Assembly (NCBI RefSeq): GCF_015680235.1
Contig: NZ_JADLJL010000028.1
Coordinates: 1-62,918 of the forward strand
DNA length: 62,918 nucleotides
DNA from: Pseudomonas guariconensis
GTDB taxonomy: Bacteria; Pseudomonadota; Gammaproteobacteria; Pseudomonadales; Pseudomonadaceae
Direction: 5' to 3'
The translations under genes were made by a program, and so were the position numbers. Positions 8,629-16,700 of this stretch are shown piece by piece. Every line of letters begins with the position of its first letter. Position 1 is the first letter of the stretch. The notes under the pieces were generated by a model. It had not been told where the DNA came from. It made no database searches and saw only the letters and a list, made by a program, of their open reading frames with translations.

Positions 8629-9669
8629 ATGACGGAACGATTCAATGCCAGGGACCTGGCACGCGCCGTGGAAGCGGGCATCCTCCAGCCGGGCCAGGAC
8701 CAGGCCCTGCTGGGCTTCCTGCGCCAACAACCGCAAAGCCGCGGCGCTTTCCAACTGGCCCACGTGGCGTTCTATTTCGGCGCTTTGTTGATCATGGCCG
8801 CCATGGGCTGGCTGCTCACCGAAGCCTGGATGCGCATCGGCGATGTGGCCCTGCTGGCCGTCGCCACTCTGTATATCGCCCTGCTGACTTCGTTCGCACT
8901 GGCCTTGCAGCGCCGTGGGCAGCCCATCGCCGGCGGTGTCCTGGCGGCGGTCGCGGTGAGCATCGTGCCGTTGGCCGTGTTCGCCATCGAACGTCTGGTA
9001 GGCTGGTGGCCACTCGACGACACCCAGTCGAACTATCACCAGTACTACACCTACGTGCAGGGTGGCTGGGTACTGATGGAGGCCGCCACGGTGGTCGCCG
9101 GCCTGCTAATGCTGCGCCTGGTGCCCTTCCCCTTCATCGTCATGCCCATTGCCGTGGCCTTGTGGTTCATGTCGATGGACCTGAGCGAATGGTTCTATGG
9201 CTCGCCGTTCAGCTGGGAGCAGCGGCGCACCGTCTCGCTGTGGTTCGGCCTGGTGTTGCTGCTGATCTTCATCGTGGTGGACGGCCGTACGCGTCGGGAC
9301 TATGCCGGCTGGGGCTACCTGGCCGGGTTGGCCGCCTTCTGGGGCGGGCTGACGCTACTGGACAGCGGCAGCGAGCTGGACAGGGCGCTTTACTGCCTGA
9401 TCAACCTTGGCCTGATGGGCCTGGCGGTGCTGCTTCGTCGGCCGGTATTCATGGTCTTCGGCGCCATGGGCGTAGCGGCCTACCTGGGCTACCTCTCCTA
9501 TGAGGTCTTCGCCGAGTCGCTGTTGTTCCCGGTGGTGCTGACGTTGATCGGCCTTGGCGTGATCGGCCTGGGGCTGGTTTATCAGAAGCGGCGGGAGTAC
9601 CTCAGTCAATCGCTGCGGGCGCGCTTGCCCGGGTGGCTGCGCCAAGCGCTACCGGCGCTGCGCGACTGA
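8629..9669 (+). CDS. DUF2157-like integral membrane protein, unknown function
   Basis: A 346-residue protein. The soluble N-terminus (ARDLARAVEAGILQPGQDQA) resembles the start of DUF2157 proteins. About eight to ten hydrophobic helices follow, from residue 45 to residue 320. There are no catalytic motifs I recognise. It starts 9 bp after coq7 and is probably co-transcribed with it. The family assignment is tentative and no function is claimed. Confidence 0.7.
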   Translation: MTERFNARDLARAVEAGILQPGQDQALLGFLRQQPQSRGAFQLAHVAFYFGALLIMAAMGWLLTEAWMRIGDVALLAVATLYIALLTSFALALQRRGQPIAGGVLAAVAVSIVPLAVFAIERLVGWWPLDDTQSNYHQYYTYVQGGWVLMEAATVVAGLLMLRLVPFPFIVMPIAVALWFMSMDLSEWFYGSPFSWEQRRTVSLWFGLVLLLIFIVVDGRTRRDYAGWGYLAGLAAFWGGLTLLDSGSELDRALYCLINLGLMGLAVLLRRPVFMVFGAMGVAAYLGYLSYEVFAESLLFPVVLTLIGLGVIGLGLVYQKRREYLSQSLRARLPGWLRQALPALRD

Positions 9670-9729
9670 AACCTCTGCTTCCTGCCGAGGCTGGCGCCGC
9701 ACCTGTAAGGGCGGCGCAAGCAGGGCGGC

Positions 9730-10152
9730 TCAACCCAGCTCGACGATTTCGTAACCGTGGGTGATTTCCACCCCAGCCCGATCGAGCATGATCGACGCCG
9801 AGCAGTATTTCTCTGCCGACAATTCCACCGCACGCTTGACCTGGGCTTCCTTGAGCCCACGCCCTTTGACCACGAAGTTCAGGTGAATCTTGGTGAATAC
9901 CTTGGGGTCTTCGCTCGCGCGCTCGGCTTCCAGGAAGGCCTCACAGCTTTCCACAGCCTGACGGGACTTCTTCAGGATGCTGACCACGTCGAAGCTGCTG
10001 CAACCACCCAGGCCGAGCAGCAGCATTTCCATCGGGCGCACGCCCAGGTTGCGCCCGCCTGCTTCGGGAGGGCCGTCCATGACCACGACATGGCCGCTCC
10101 CCGACTCGCCGAGGAACATCGCTTCACCGGCCCACTGGATGCGTGCCTTCAT
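9730..10152 (-). CDS. OsmC/Ohr-family protein (YhfA-like)
   Basis: A 140-residue OsmC-fold protein. The two conserved redox cysteines sit in LGGCSSFDVV and KYCSASIM, as in thiol peroxidase members of the family. The RPMEMLLLGLGGC signature is typical of the YhfA branch. Such proteins reduce organic hydroperoxides or have an unknown role; the substrate is not evident. It is divergent from the crp-type gene, and YhfA genes often sit next to crp in gamma-proteobacteria. Confidence 0.87.
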   Translation of the reverse strand: MKARIQWAGEAMFLGESGSGHVVVMDGPPEAGGRNLGVRPMEMLLLGLGGCSSFDVVSILKKSRQAVESCEAFLEAERASEDPKVFTKIHLNFVVKGRGLKEAQVKRAVELSAEKYCSASIMLDRAGVEITHGYEIVELG

Positions 10153-10341
10153 GTATCTAGACTCCCTAAATATCAGAAAAGGCCGTCAGCTTAGTCCTTG
10201 TGACGCCGTCGGAAAAGCTCAAGACGCGTCGCATTCATGCCGATACAAAAGGCAACGTCTGATAAGCTGACGCCAAATGACTGGCGCGCGATGCCAGCAT
10301 TCTATAAAAAGCCCATGCGTCGCATCGAACAGGATTTCGTG

Positions 10342-10986
10342 ATGGTTGCTCCAGCCCTACCCGCCAAGATCAAGAACATCGACAAACTGCTGGCCCACTG
10401 CCAACGACGCCGCTACAACGCCAAGAGCAACATCATCTGCGCTGGCGACCGGGCGGAGACGCTGTCGTTCATCATCAAGGGTTCGGTGACCATCCTGATC
10501 GAAGATGACGATGGCCACGAAATGATCATCGCCTACCTCAACAGCGGCGACTTCTTCGGCGAGCTGGGCCTATTCGAGCCTGCAGGCCAGGTGCAGCAGC
10601 GCAGCGCCTGGGTTCGCGCCAAGACCGAATGCGAAGTGGCCGAGATCAGCTACGACAAGTTCCGCGACCTGGCCCGCCACGATCCGGACATCCTCTACGC
10701 CCTCGGCAGCCAAATGGCCCAGCGCCTGCGCAACACCACGCGCAAGGTCGGCGACCTGGCCTTCTTCGATGTCACCGGGCGCGTCGCCCGCTGCTTGCTG
10801 GACCTGTGCAAGCAACCCGACGCCATGACCCACCCGGATGGCATGCAGATAAAGATCACCCGTCAGGAGATCGGGCGTATCGTCGGTTGTTCACGGGAGA
10901 TGGTCGGCCGCGTCCTCAAGGACCTCGAGGAGCGTAGCCTGGTGCAGGTCAAGGGCAAGACCATGGTGGTCCACGGCACCCGCTAG
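10342..10986 (+). CDS. crp: Crp/Vfr-type cAMP-responsive regulator
   Basis: A 214-residue CRP/FNR-family regulator, very close to Pseudomonas Vfr. The N-terminal cyclic-nucleotide domain includes FIIKGSVTILIEDDDG and GDFFGELGLFE. The C-terminal helix-turn-helix is TRQEIGRIVGCSREMVGRVL. The start is the ATG at 10342 (MVAPALPAK), with AGGA 7 bp upstream. A longer frame starting at 10237 adds 35 residues not seen in homologues. Its stop overlaps the stop of the converging lipoate-ligase-like gene by 4 bp. It may act as a global regulator through cAMP. Confidence 0.95.
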   Translation: MVAPALPAKIKNIDKLLAHCQRRRYNAKSNIICAGDRAETLSFIIKGSVTILIEDDDGHEMIIAYLNSGDFFGELGLFEPAGQVQQRSAWVRAKTECEVAEISYDKFRDLARHDPDILYALGSQMAQRLRNTTRKVGDLAFFDVTGRVARCLLDLCKQPDAMTHPDGMQIKITRQEIGRIVGCSREMVGRVLKDLEERSLVQVKGKTMVVHGTR

Positions 10987-11687
10987 TCGCGCGGGATAGA
11001 CGCGATCACCTCGGCGTAGGCCTGGCTGAGGCGCTCGAACCAGGGCGCCTGCGGCACCACCTCGTGCAAGGCGATATGGCTGTCGGCGCGGCAGCGCTGC
11101 TCCAGGCCGCAACACTCGTTGAAGCGGTTGACCGCCGCGACCATCGACTCCCGTTCGTTATCCAGCAGCAACGCGCCGTGCACCAACACCACTGCCCGCT
11201 TACCGCCCAAGCCCTGACGCCAGCGCTGGGCGGTGCCGACCAGCTTGCGACCGTTGAGGTTGACGTTGTAGCGACCATCGCAGAACGCACCCTCGATCTC
11301 CCCGACCGACGCCACACCGCCCCACTCGCGCAACACCTCGCACAACGGCAGGCATAGGCGTTCATAGGCGTTTTCGATGCGGCCATGATCGCCCTCGCTG
11401 CGCGGCGCCACATAGACCAACGCCACGTTCACCGTGGTGTGGGATTGCGGCACCGGCTCGCCGCCGGTCTCGCGCAACAGCACCGGCCACCCTGCAATCG
11501 CCAACTCCGCACAGGCGGCTTCGAAGTTGTCCAGGCGGCTCATGCGCCGTGGCATCACCAGGGCGTGGTCGGTGGGGCGCCAGAACAAGACACCGGAATC
11601 GCGTTCGCCGCGGCAGACGGCAGCCAGGAGCTCCTGCTCGGCGTGCAGGCCTTGTTCGACGGTCAGCGCCAAGGGTTGATCGGTCAT
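10983..11687 (-). CDS. Lipoate-protein ligase A-like (BPL/LPL family) protein
   Basis: A 234-residue protein with the biotin/lipoate ligase fold. Recognisable parts are VLLRETGGEPVPQ at the position of the LplA RRxSGGGAV loop and GRKLVGTAQR, which keeps the lysine of the KIxGxAQ motif. The GGGAV glycine loop is altered, so the reaction (ligase, octanoyl transfer or something else) is uncertain. I chose the ATG at 11687 (MTDQPLAL), preceded by GAAGGTGAAG; an in-frame ATG at 11726 is possible. It overlaps the crp stop by 4 bp, tail to tail. Confidence 0.75.
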   Translation of the reverse strand: MTDQPLALTVEQGLHAEQELLAAVCRGERDSGVLFWRPTDHALVMPRRMSRLDNFEAACAELAIAGWPVLLRETGGEPVPQSHTTVNVALVYVAPRSEGDHGRIENAYERLCLPLCEVLREWGGVASVGEIEGAFCDGRYNVNLNGRKLVGTAQRWRQGLGGKRAVVLVHGALLLDNERESMVAAVNRFNECCGLEQRCRADSHIALHEVVPQAPWFERLSQAYAEVIASIPRD

Positions 11688-11744
11688 CAACTTCACCTTC
11701 GATAGTGTTTTCGCCGACCCGATCACCGGGCAAGCTCCCAGCTC

Positions 11745-11772
11745 TGTGGGAGCGGGCTTGCCCCGCGATTGG
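11745..11772 (+). repeat. REP element
   Basis: One copy of the putida-type REP (TGTGGGAGCGGGCTTGCCCC...) between trpC and the lipoate-ligase-like gene. A partial inverted copy precedes it at about 11728-11740. Confidence 0.8.
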
Positions 11773-11819
11773 ACGCGTAGCGGCCCAATTACTTAACCGG
11801 CAGCCGGCTCCGGATTCGA

Positions 11820-12656
11820 TCAGTCCAAGGCCTGACCCACGGTCTTCACCGCGCGCTCAGGGAAGAACAAACGCTGCAACTCCAGCCCCGGCTGCTCGGC
11901 GCGCATGAACGCCTCGCCCACCAGGAACGAGTACACCTCATTGATCTCCATCAGTTCCACGTCGGCACGATTGAGGATGCCACTCTCGGTGATGGCCAGC
12001 CGGTCACGCGGGATACGTGGCAGCAGGTCAAGGGTGGTTTCCAGGCTGACCTCGAAGGTGTGCAGGTTGCGGTTGTTCACCCCCACCAGCGGCGTATCCA
12101 GAGTCTTCAGGGCGCGCTCCAGCTCGTCGCCGTCATGCACCTCCACCAACACGTCGAGGCCGACGTCCTTGGCGGTGGCCGCCAGTTCGGCCATGCGCAC
12201 GTCATCCAGCGCAGCGACGATGAGCAGCACGCAGTCTGCACCCAGGGCGCGGGCTTCCACGACCTGGTACGGGTCGATCAGGAAGTCCTTGCGGATCACC
12301 GGCAGCGCGCAGGCGGCGCGGGCCTGTTGCAGGTAGGCATCGCCGCCCTGGAAATAGTCCACGTCGGTCAGCACCGACAGGCAAGTCGCCCCGCCTTTTT
12401 CGTAGCTGACCGCAATTTCGGCGGGCACGAAATGTTCGCGGATCACGCCCTTGCTGGGCGAAGCCTTCTTGATCTCGGCGATCACCGCCGGCTGCTTGCG
12501 CTTGGCCTGCTCGATCAACGCCTGGGCGAAGCCACGCGGCGCATCGGCCGCCTTGGCCAGGCGCTCGACCTCGGCCAGGCTCACCCGGGCACTGCGTTCG
12601 GCCACCTCCTCGACCTTGCGGGCAAGGATCTTCTCCAGCACCGTCGGCACGCTCAT
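11820..12656 (-). CDS. trpC: Indole-3-glycerol phosphate synthase
   Basis: Closes the indole ring from CdRP in tryptophan synthesis. The 278-residue TIM-barrel enzyme shows the family motifs AEIKKASPSKGVI (substrate-binding lysines), VLTDVDYFQG, IRKDFLIDPYQV, GVNNRNLHTFEV and ITESGI. It lacks a fused TrpF domain, as usual in Pseudomonas. The start overlaps the trpD stop by 4 bp (ATGA), so it is the last gene of trpGDC. Confidence 0.97.
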   Translation of the reverse strand: MSVPTVLEKILARKVEEVAERSARVSLAEVERLAKAADAPRGFAQALIEQAKRKQPAVIAEIKKASPSKGVIREHFVPAEIAVSYEKGGATCLSVLTDVDYFQGGDAYLQQARAACALPVIRKDFLIDPYQVVEARALGADCVLLIVAALDDVRMAELAATAKDVGLDVLVEVHDGDELERALKTLDTPLVGVNNRNLHTFEVSLETTLDLLPRIPRDRLAITESGILNRADVELMEINEVYSFLVGEAFMRAEQPGLELQRLFFPERAVKTVGQALD

Positions 12657-13702
12657 GCTTCGTTCTCCTGCTTGAATACGGCGGTAAAGGCGCCCAGCTC
12701 CTGCAATTTCTCCCAGGCAAGGCCGGTGTGCAGCACATCATGAGCCAGCTCGACGCCGCCCTTGAGGGTCATCGCGTGATCGGCGGCATACAGCGCTGCA
12801 CCGGCGTTGAGCACGATCATTTCGGCGGCCTTCTGGCCGTTCTCGGTCTTGCGCCGACCGAGGGCATCGCGGATCAGCTCTAGCGAAGCCTGCGGCCCCT
12901 CGACCGCCAGGCCATGCAGGCTCTGGCTTTTCATGCCGAGGTCTTCGGGCTCGACCCAGTATTCGATGATCTGGTCATTCTTCAGTTCGGCCACGAAGGT
13001 TGGCGCGGCGAGGCTGAACTCGTCCAGGCCATCCTTGGAATGCACCACCAGCACATGCTTGCTGCCCAGGCGCTGCAACACTTCGGCCAGCGGGCGGCAC
13101 AGGGCCTGGGTGAACACCCCGACCACCTGATGCTTCACACCGGCCGGATTCGTAAGCGGGCCGAGCATGTTGAACAGGGTGCGCAGCCCCAGGTCACGGC
13201 GTGGGCCAGCGGCATGCTTCATGGCACTGTGGTGGGTCTGGGCGAACATGAAGCCGATCCCCAGGCTGTCGATGCAGCGGGCAACCTGGACCGGCGTCAG
13301 GTTCAGGTAGATACCGGCGGCTTCCAGCAGGTCGGCACTGCCGCTCTTGCCGGACACCGCGCGGTTGCCATGCTTGGCCACGGTGCAACCCGCTGCCGCC
13401 AGGACGAAGGACGAAGCGGTGGAGACGTTGAAGATGTTGGCTCCGTCGCCACCAGTACCGACGATGTCGACGACGCCGTCCAGAGTCTTGAGCTCGACCT
13501 TGTCGGCCAGCTCACGCATCACCGACACGGCACCGACGATCTCGTCGATGCTCTCGCTCTTCATGCGCATGCCCATCAGAAAGGCGCCGATCTGCGCCTC
13601 GCTGCACTGGCCGGTCATGATCTGGCGCATGACATCGCGCATTTCCTCGGTGGTGAGGTCCAGGTGGCCGACGATACGGCCCAGCGCGCTCTTGATATCC
13701 AT
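12653..13702 (-). CDS. trpD: Anthranilate phosphoribosyltransferase
   Basis: Joins anthranilate to PRPP. The 349-residue product has the PRPP-binding motif VGTGGDGANIFNVST, the KHGNRAVSGKSGSADLLEA segment and GPLTNPAG, all typical of TrpD. It is the second gene of trpGDC: 9 bp after trpG and overlapping trpC by 4 bp. Confidence 0.97.
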   Translation of the reverse strand: MDIKSALGRIVGHLDLTTEEMRDVMRQIMTGQCSEAQIGAFLMGMRMKSESIDEIVGAVSVMRELADKVELKTLDGVVDIVGTGGDGANIFNVSTASSFVLAAAGCTVAKHGNRAVSGKSGSADLLEAAGIYLNLTPVQVARCIDSLGIGFMFAQTHHSAMKHAAGPRRDLGLRTLFNMLGPLTNPAGVKHQVVGVFTQALCRPLAEVLQRLGSKHVLVVHSKDGLDEFSLAAPTFVAELKNDQIIEYWVEPEDLGMKSQSLHGLAVEGPQASLELIRDALGRRKTENGQKAAEMIVLNAGAALYAADHAMTLKGGVELAHDVLHTGLAWEKLQELGAFTAVFKQENEA

Positions 13703-13711
13703 GTTCGGTCC

Positions 13712-14305
13712 TTAGCGGCGGCCGCCGGTCTGCTTGAGGAAGTTGGCGAACAGTTCGTGCCCCTGCTCGGTAAGGATCGACTCGGGGTGGAACTGCACCC
13801 CCTCGATGTTCAGCGTCTTGTGGCGCAGGCCCATGATCTCGTCGACCGAACCATCGGCATGGGCGGTCCAGGCCGTCACTTCCAGACAGTCGGGCAGGGT
13901 GTCGCGCTTGACCACCAGGGAATGGTAGCGGGTCACGGTGAGCGGGTTGTTGAGCCCGGCGAACACACCCAGGTCGCGGTGCAAGACCGGGCTGGTCTTG
14001 CCGTGCATCACCTGGCGGGCACGCACCACGTCACCGCCGAAGGCCTGGCCGATGGACTGGTGGCCAAGGCACACGCCCAGGATCGGCAGCTTGCCGGCAA
14101 AGTGCAGGATGGCCTCGATGGAAACACCCGCTTCGCTCGGCGTGCAGGGCCCGGGAGAAACCACGATACGTTCAGGGTTGAGGGCTTCGATTTGGGCGAC
14201 GGTCATTTCATCGTTGCGAATGACCTTGACCTCGGCACCCAGCTCGCCCAAGTACTGAACGACGTTGTAGGTGAAGGAGTCGTAATTGTCGATCATCAGT
14301 AACAT
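13712..14305 (-). CDS. trpG: Anthranilate synthase, glutamine amidotransferase subunit
   Basis: Supplies ammonia from glutamine to TrpE. The 197-residue class I amidotransferase has its nucleophile C79 in LGVCLGHQS and the His-Glu pair in GVQFHPES. This copy can also serve as PabA in pseudomonads (family knowledge). It is the first gene of trpGDC and is preceded by a 142-nt leader after the Trp-rich leader peptide. Confidence 0.96.
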   Translation of the reverse strand: MLLMIDNYDSFTYNVVQYLGELGAEVKVIRNDEMTVAQIEALNPERIVVSPGPCTPSEAGVSIEAILHFAGKLPILGVCLGHQSIGQAFGGDVVRARQVMHGKTSPVLHRDLGVFAGLNNPLTVTRYHSLVVKRDTLPDCLEVTAWTAHADGSVDEIMGLRHKTLNIEGVQFHPESILTEQGHELFANFLKQTGGRR

Positions 14306-14446
14306 CGGGTTGAACCTCTTGAATCTACTGACTTTGAATTCGAACCTTCCAGCGCCGGACGCAAAGGCGGGCTAGCGCGGGGTGCGCTCGGTGAAGCAAC
14401 TGGAAGGCAAACGGGGACGGGCCGGACAGGCCGGCAGGAGATAAAG
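14306..14446 (-). promoter_or_regulatory. trpGDC leader RNA with attenuator-like hairpins
   Basis: Sequence between the leader peptide stop and trpG. On the minus strand a GCCGG-N5-CCGGC hairpin lies about 15-20 nt after the leader stop, followed by CCGTCCCCGTTTGCC. Further on, CCTTCCAG pairs perfectly with CTGGAAGG around an intervening GC-rich stretch. The first hairpin and the tail after it recur in the trpE leader. I see no classic long U run, so the exact terminator is not assigned. Confidence 0.55.
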
Positions 14447-14491
14447 TCAGGCGCGCCAACGCCAACGGGCGTGGGCCTTGATAACGCGCAT
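14447..14491 (-). CDS. trpL: Trp-rich leader peptide of trpGDC
   Basis: A 14-codon ORF reading MRVIKAHARWRWRA, with two Trp codons in the RWRW core directly before the stop. It lies upstream of trpG behind a plausible promoter. Its last six residues (RWRWRA), overall length and several upstream residues match the trpE leader peptide at 18256-18300. The expected role is ribosome stalling when Trp-tRNA is low. No strong Shine-Dalgarno is visible. Confidence 0.85.
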   Translation of the reverse strand: MRVIKAHARWRWRA

Positions 14492-14544
14492 CAAGAGTTT
14501 GCTGACGATCAACACAGGATTAGGTCTCGCTCATACGTCACGGC

Positions 14545-14573
14545 ACAGTAGCCTACCGGGACGGCGGGTGCAA
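14545..14573 (-). promoter_or_regulatory. Probable trpGDC promoter
   Basis: On the minus strand: TTGCAC, 17-bp spacer, TACTGT. Transcription would start about 50 nt before the leader peptide ATG, a normal distance for an attenuator. Confidence 0.5.
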
Positions 14574-14679
14574 TATGCCCGTAAACACGGCGAAACGAAT
14601 CCACTGGGGAATAATGACCACAGGTTTGCTAAGGTCAATCGGCTTGTCCTGATAAAAACAATGAAAAGGATCCTTCTCC

Positions 14680-16545
14680 ATGCAAAAACCACCCTTTTTC
14701 CGCTCCTTGTTAGGCCTGCTGGCCCTTTCCTGCAGCCACGCCATGGCCGCACCCTCGCCCTACTCCTCGATGATCGTGTTCGGCGACAGCCTCAGCGATG
14801 CCGGGCAGTTCGGCATGCGCTTCACCAACCGCAACGCCGACGGCAGCTATGCACCGGTCACGCCGATGATCCTCGGCAGCCGGCTGGGCGTCGCGCCCGA
14901 GGAGCTGAACCCCTCCACCTCCATCGGCACCCGTCCCGATGGCAACAACTGGGCCGTCGGCGGCTACACCACGCAGCAGATACTCGACTCGATCACCGAC
15001 ACCTCACGCACCGTCATCCCGCCAGGCCGCCCGGGCGCGGGCCTGGTACTGCGTGAACGCGACGGCTACCTGGCCAATGGCAAGTTCGCCGACCCCAACG
15101 CCTTGTACTACCTGACCGGTGGTGGCAACGACTTCCTCCAGGGCCTGGTCAACACGCCGGCCGACGCCGCAGCCGCAGGTGGACGCCTGGCGGCGAGCGC
15201 CCAGGCACTGCAACAGGGTGGCGCACGCTACATCATGGTCTGGCTGCTGCCAGACCTGGGCCAGACACCCAACTACAGCGGCACGCCTCTCGAAGGCCCG
15301 CTGTCGCAGTTGTCCGGTGTATTCAACCAGTCGCTGCTGAACCAGCTCGGCCAGATCGATGCCCAGATCATCCCGCTGAACATCCCGGTGCTGCTCCAGG
15401 AAGCCCTGGCGAGCCCCGCCGAGTTCGGCCTGGCGACCGACCAGAACCTGGTCGGCACCTGCTACAGCGGCGAAGGCTGCGTGGGTAACCCGGTGTACGG
15501 CGCCAACGGCACCGCGCCAGACCCGACCAAGCTGCTGTTCAACGACTCGGTCCACCCGACCATCGCCGGCCAGCAGCTGATCGCCGACTACGGCTATTCG
15601 ATCCTGGCCGCGCCTTGGGAGCTGACCCTGCTGCCAGAAATGGCCCATGGCAACCTGCGCGCCCACCAGGACGAATTGCGCAACCAATGGCAGACACCCT
15701 GGCAGGCGGTTGGCCAATGGCAACCGTTCGTCGCCACGGGGGGCCAGGATTTGGACTTCGACGGCCAACGCAGCGGCGCCAGCGGTGATGGCCGCGGCTA
15801 CAACCTGACCTTGGGCGGCAGCTACCGGCTCGACGACGCCTGGCGCATCGGCCTGGCGGCCGGCGTGAACCGGCAAAAACTCGAAGCCGGCGAGCACGAC
15901 TCGGACTACAAGCTCGACAGCTACCTCGCCACGGTATTCGCCCAGTATCGCCAGGGCCGCTGGTGGGGGGATGCGGCGTTGACCGCTGGGCACCTGGACT
16001 ATCACGACCTCAAGCGCACCTTCGCGCTCGGCGCCGGCGAGCGCAGCGAGAAAGGCGATACCGATGGCGAAGCCTGGGCGGTCACCGGCCGGCTGGGTTA
16101 CAACCTGGCGGCCGAACACAGCGCCTGGCAATTGTCGCCCTTCATCAGCGCTGACTATGCGCGGGTCAAGGTCGATGGCTACGAAGAGAAAAGCGGACGC
16201 TCCACCGCCTTGGCCTTCGATGACCAGGAGCGGACTTCGCGGCGCCTGGGGCTTGGCCTGCAAGGCAGCTATCAGTTCACGGCCGGCACCCGGCTGTTCG
16301 CCGAAGTCGCGCGCGAGCACGAGTTCGAAGATGATCGCCAGGACCTGACCATGCACCTGACCAGCCTGCCGGCCCACGACTTCACGCTCACCGGCTATAC
16401 GTCGGACAGCAACCTGACACGGGCCAGCCTTGGGCTTACCCATGAGCTGGTGGCGGGGGTGCATGTGCGCGGGAACTACAACTGGCGCAACAGTGATGAC
16501 GTGACCCAGCAAGGCGTAAGCCTGGCGTTGAGCCTGGACTTTTGA
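14680..16545 (+). CDS. estA: GDSL esterase autotransporter (EstA/EstP type)
   Basis: A 621-residue outer-membrane esterase displayed on the cell surface. Residues 1-23 are a signal peptide ending AMA. The passenger is a GDSL hydrolase with the nucleophile in VFGDSLSDAGQF, the GGGNDF block and the DSVHPTIAG block that supplies Asp and His. From about residue 345 a beta-barrel autotransporter domain runs to the C-terminal LSLDF, with the terminal Phe typical of outer-membrane proteins. AAGGA lies about 10 bp before the ATG. It is divergent from trpGDC and converges on trpE. Confidence 0.94.
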   Translation: MQKPPFFRSLLGLLALSCSHAMAAPSPYSSMIVFGDSLSDAGQFGMRFTNRNADGSYAPVTPMILGSRLGVAPEELNPSTSIGTRPDGNNWAVGGYTTQQILDSITDTSRTVIPPGRPGAGLVLRERDGYLANGKFADPNALYYLTGGGNDFLQGLVNTPADAAAAGGRLAASAQALQQGGARYIMVWLLPDLGQTPNYSGTPLEGPLSQLSGVFNQSLLNQLGQIDAQIIPLNIPVLLQEALASPAEFGLATDQNLVGTCYSGEGCVGNPVYGANGTAPDPTKLLFNDSVHPTIAGQQLIADYGYSILAAPWELTLLPEMAHGNLRAHQDELRNQWQTPWQAVGQWQPFVATGGQDLDFDGQRSGASGDGRGYNLTLGGSYRLDDAWRIGLAAGVNRQKLEAGEHDSDYKLDSYLATVFAQYRQGRWWGDAALTAGHLDYHDLKRTFALGAGERSEKGDTDGEAWAVTGRLGYNLAAEHSAWQLSPFISADYARVKVDGYEEKSGRSTALAFDDQERTSRRLGLGLQGSYQFTAGTRLFAEVAREHEFEDDRQDLTMHLTSLPAHDFTLTGYTSDSNLTRASLGLTHELVAGVHVRGNYNWRNSDDVTQQGVSLALSLDF

Positions 16546-16560
16546 ACGCAGGGGCCGCTG

Positions 16561-16638
16561 CGCGGCCCATCGCGGGGCAAGCCCGCTACATTGCAGGATT
16601 GCGGTAATCCTGTGGGAGCGGGCTTGTCCCGCGGTGGG
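16561..16638. repeat. Inverted pair of REP elements
   Basis: Two REP copies in opposite orientation (about 16566-16588 and 16610-16633) between the converging estA and trpE genes. They form a long imperfect hairpin. Confidence 0.8.
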
Positions 16639-16651
16639 TTGCAAAGCAGCC

Positions 16652-16683
16652 CCAAAAAGAAACGGCGCCCTTCCGGCGCCGTT
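16652..16683 (-). terminator. Intrinsic terminator of trpE
   Basis: Perfect 9-bp stem (16661-16669 / 16675-16683) with a 5-nt loop, followed on the minus strand by TTTCTTTTT. It sits 17 bp after the trpE stop. Confidence 0.9.
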
Positions 16684-16700
16684 CGATCATGCAAAGTCCA

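Noticed and set aside
12914..14302. Plus-strand frame opposite trpD and trpG
   Set aside because: Antisense shadow with His/Gln-rich composition; trp genes are certain.
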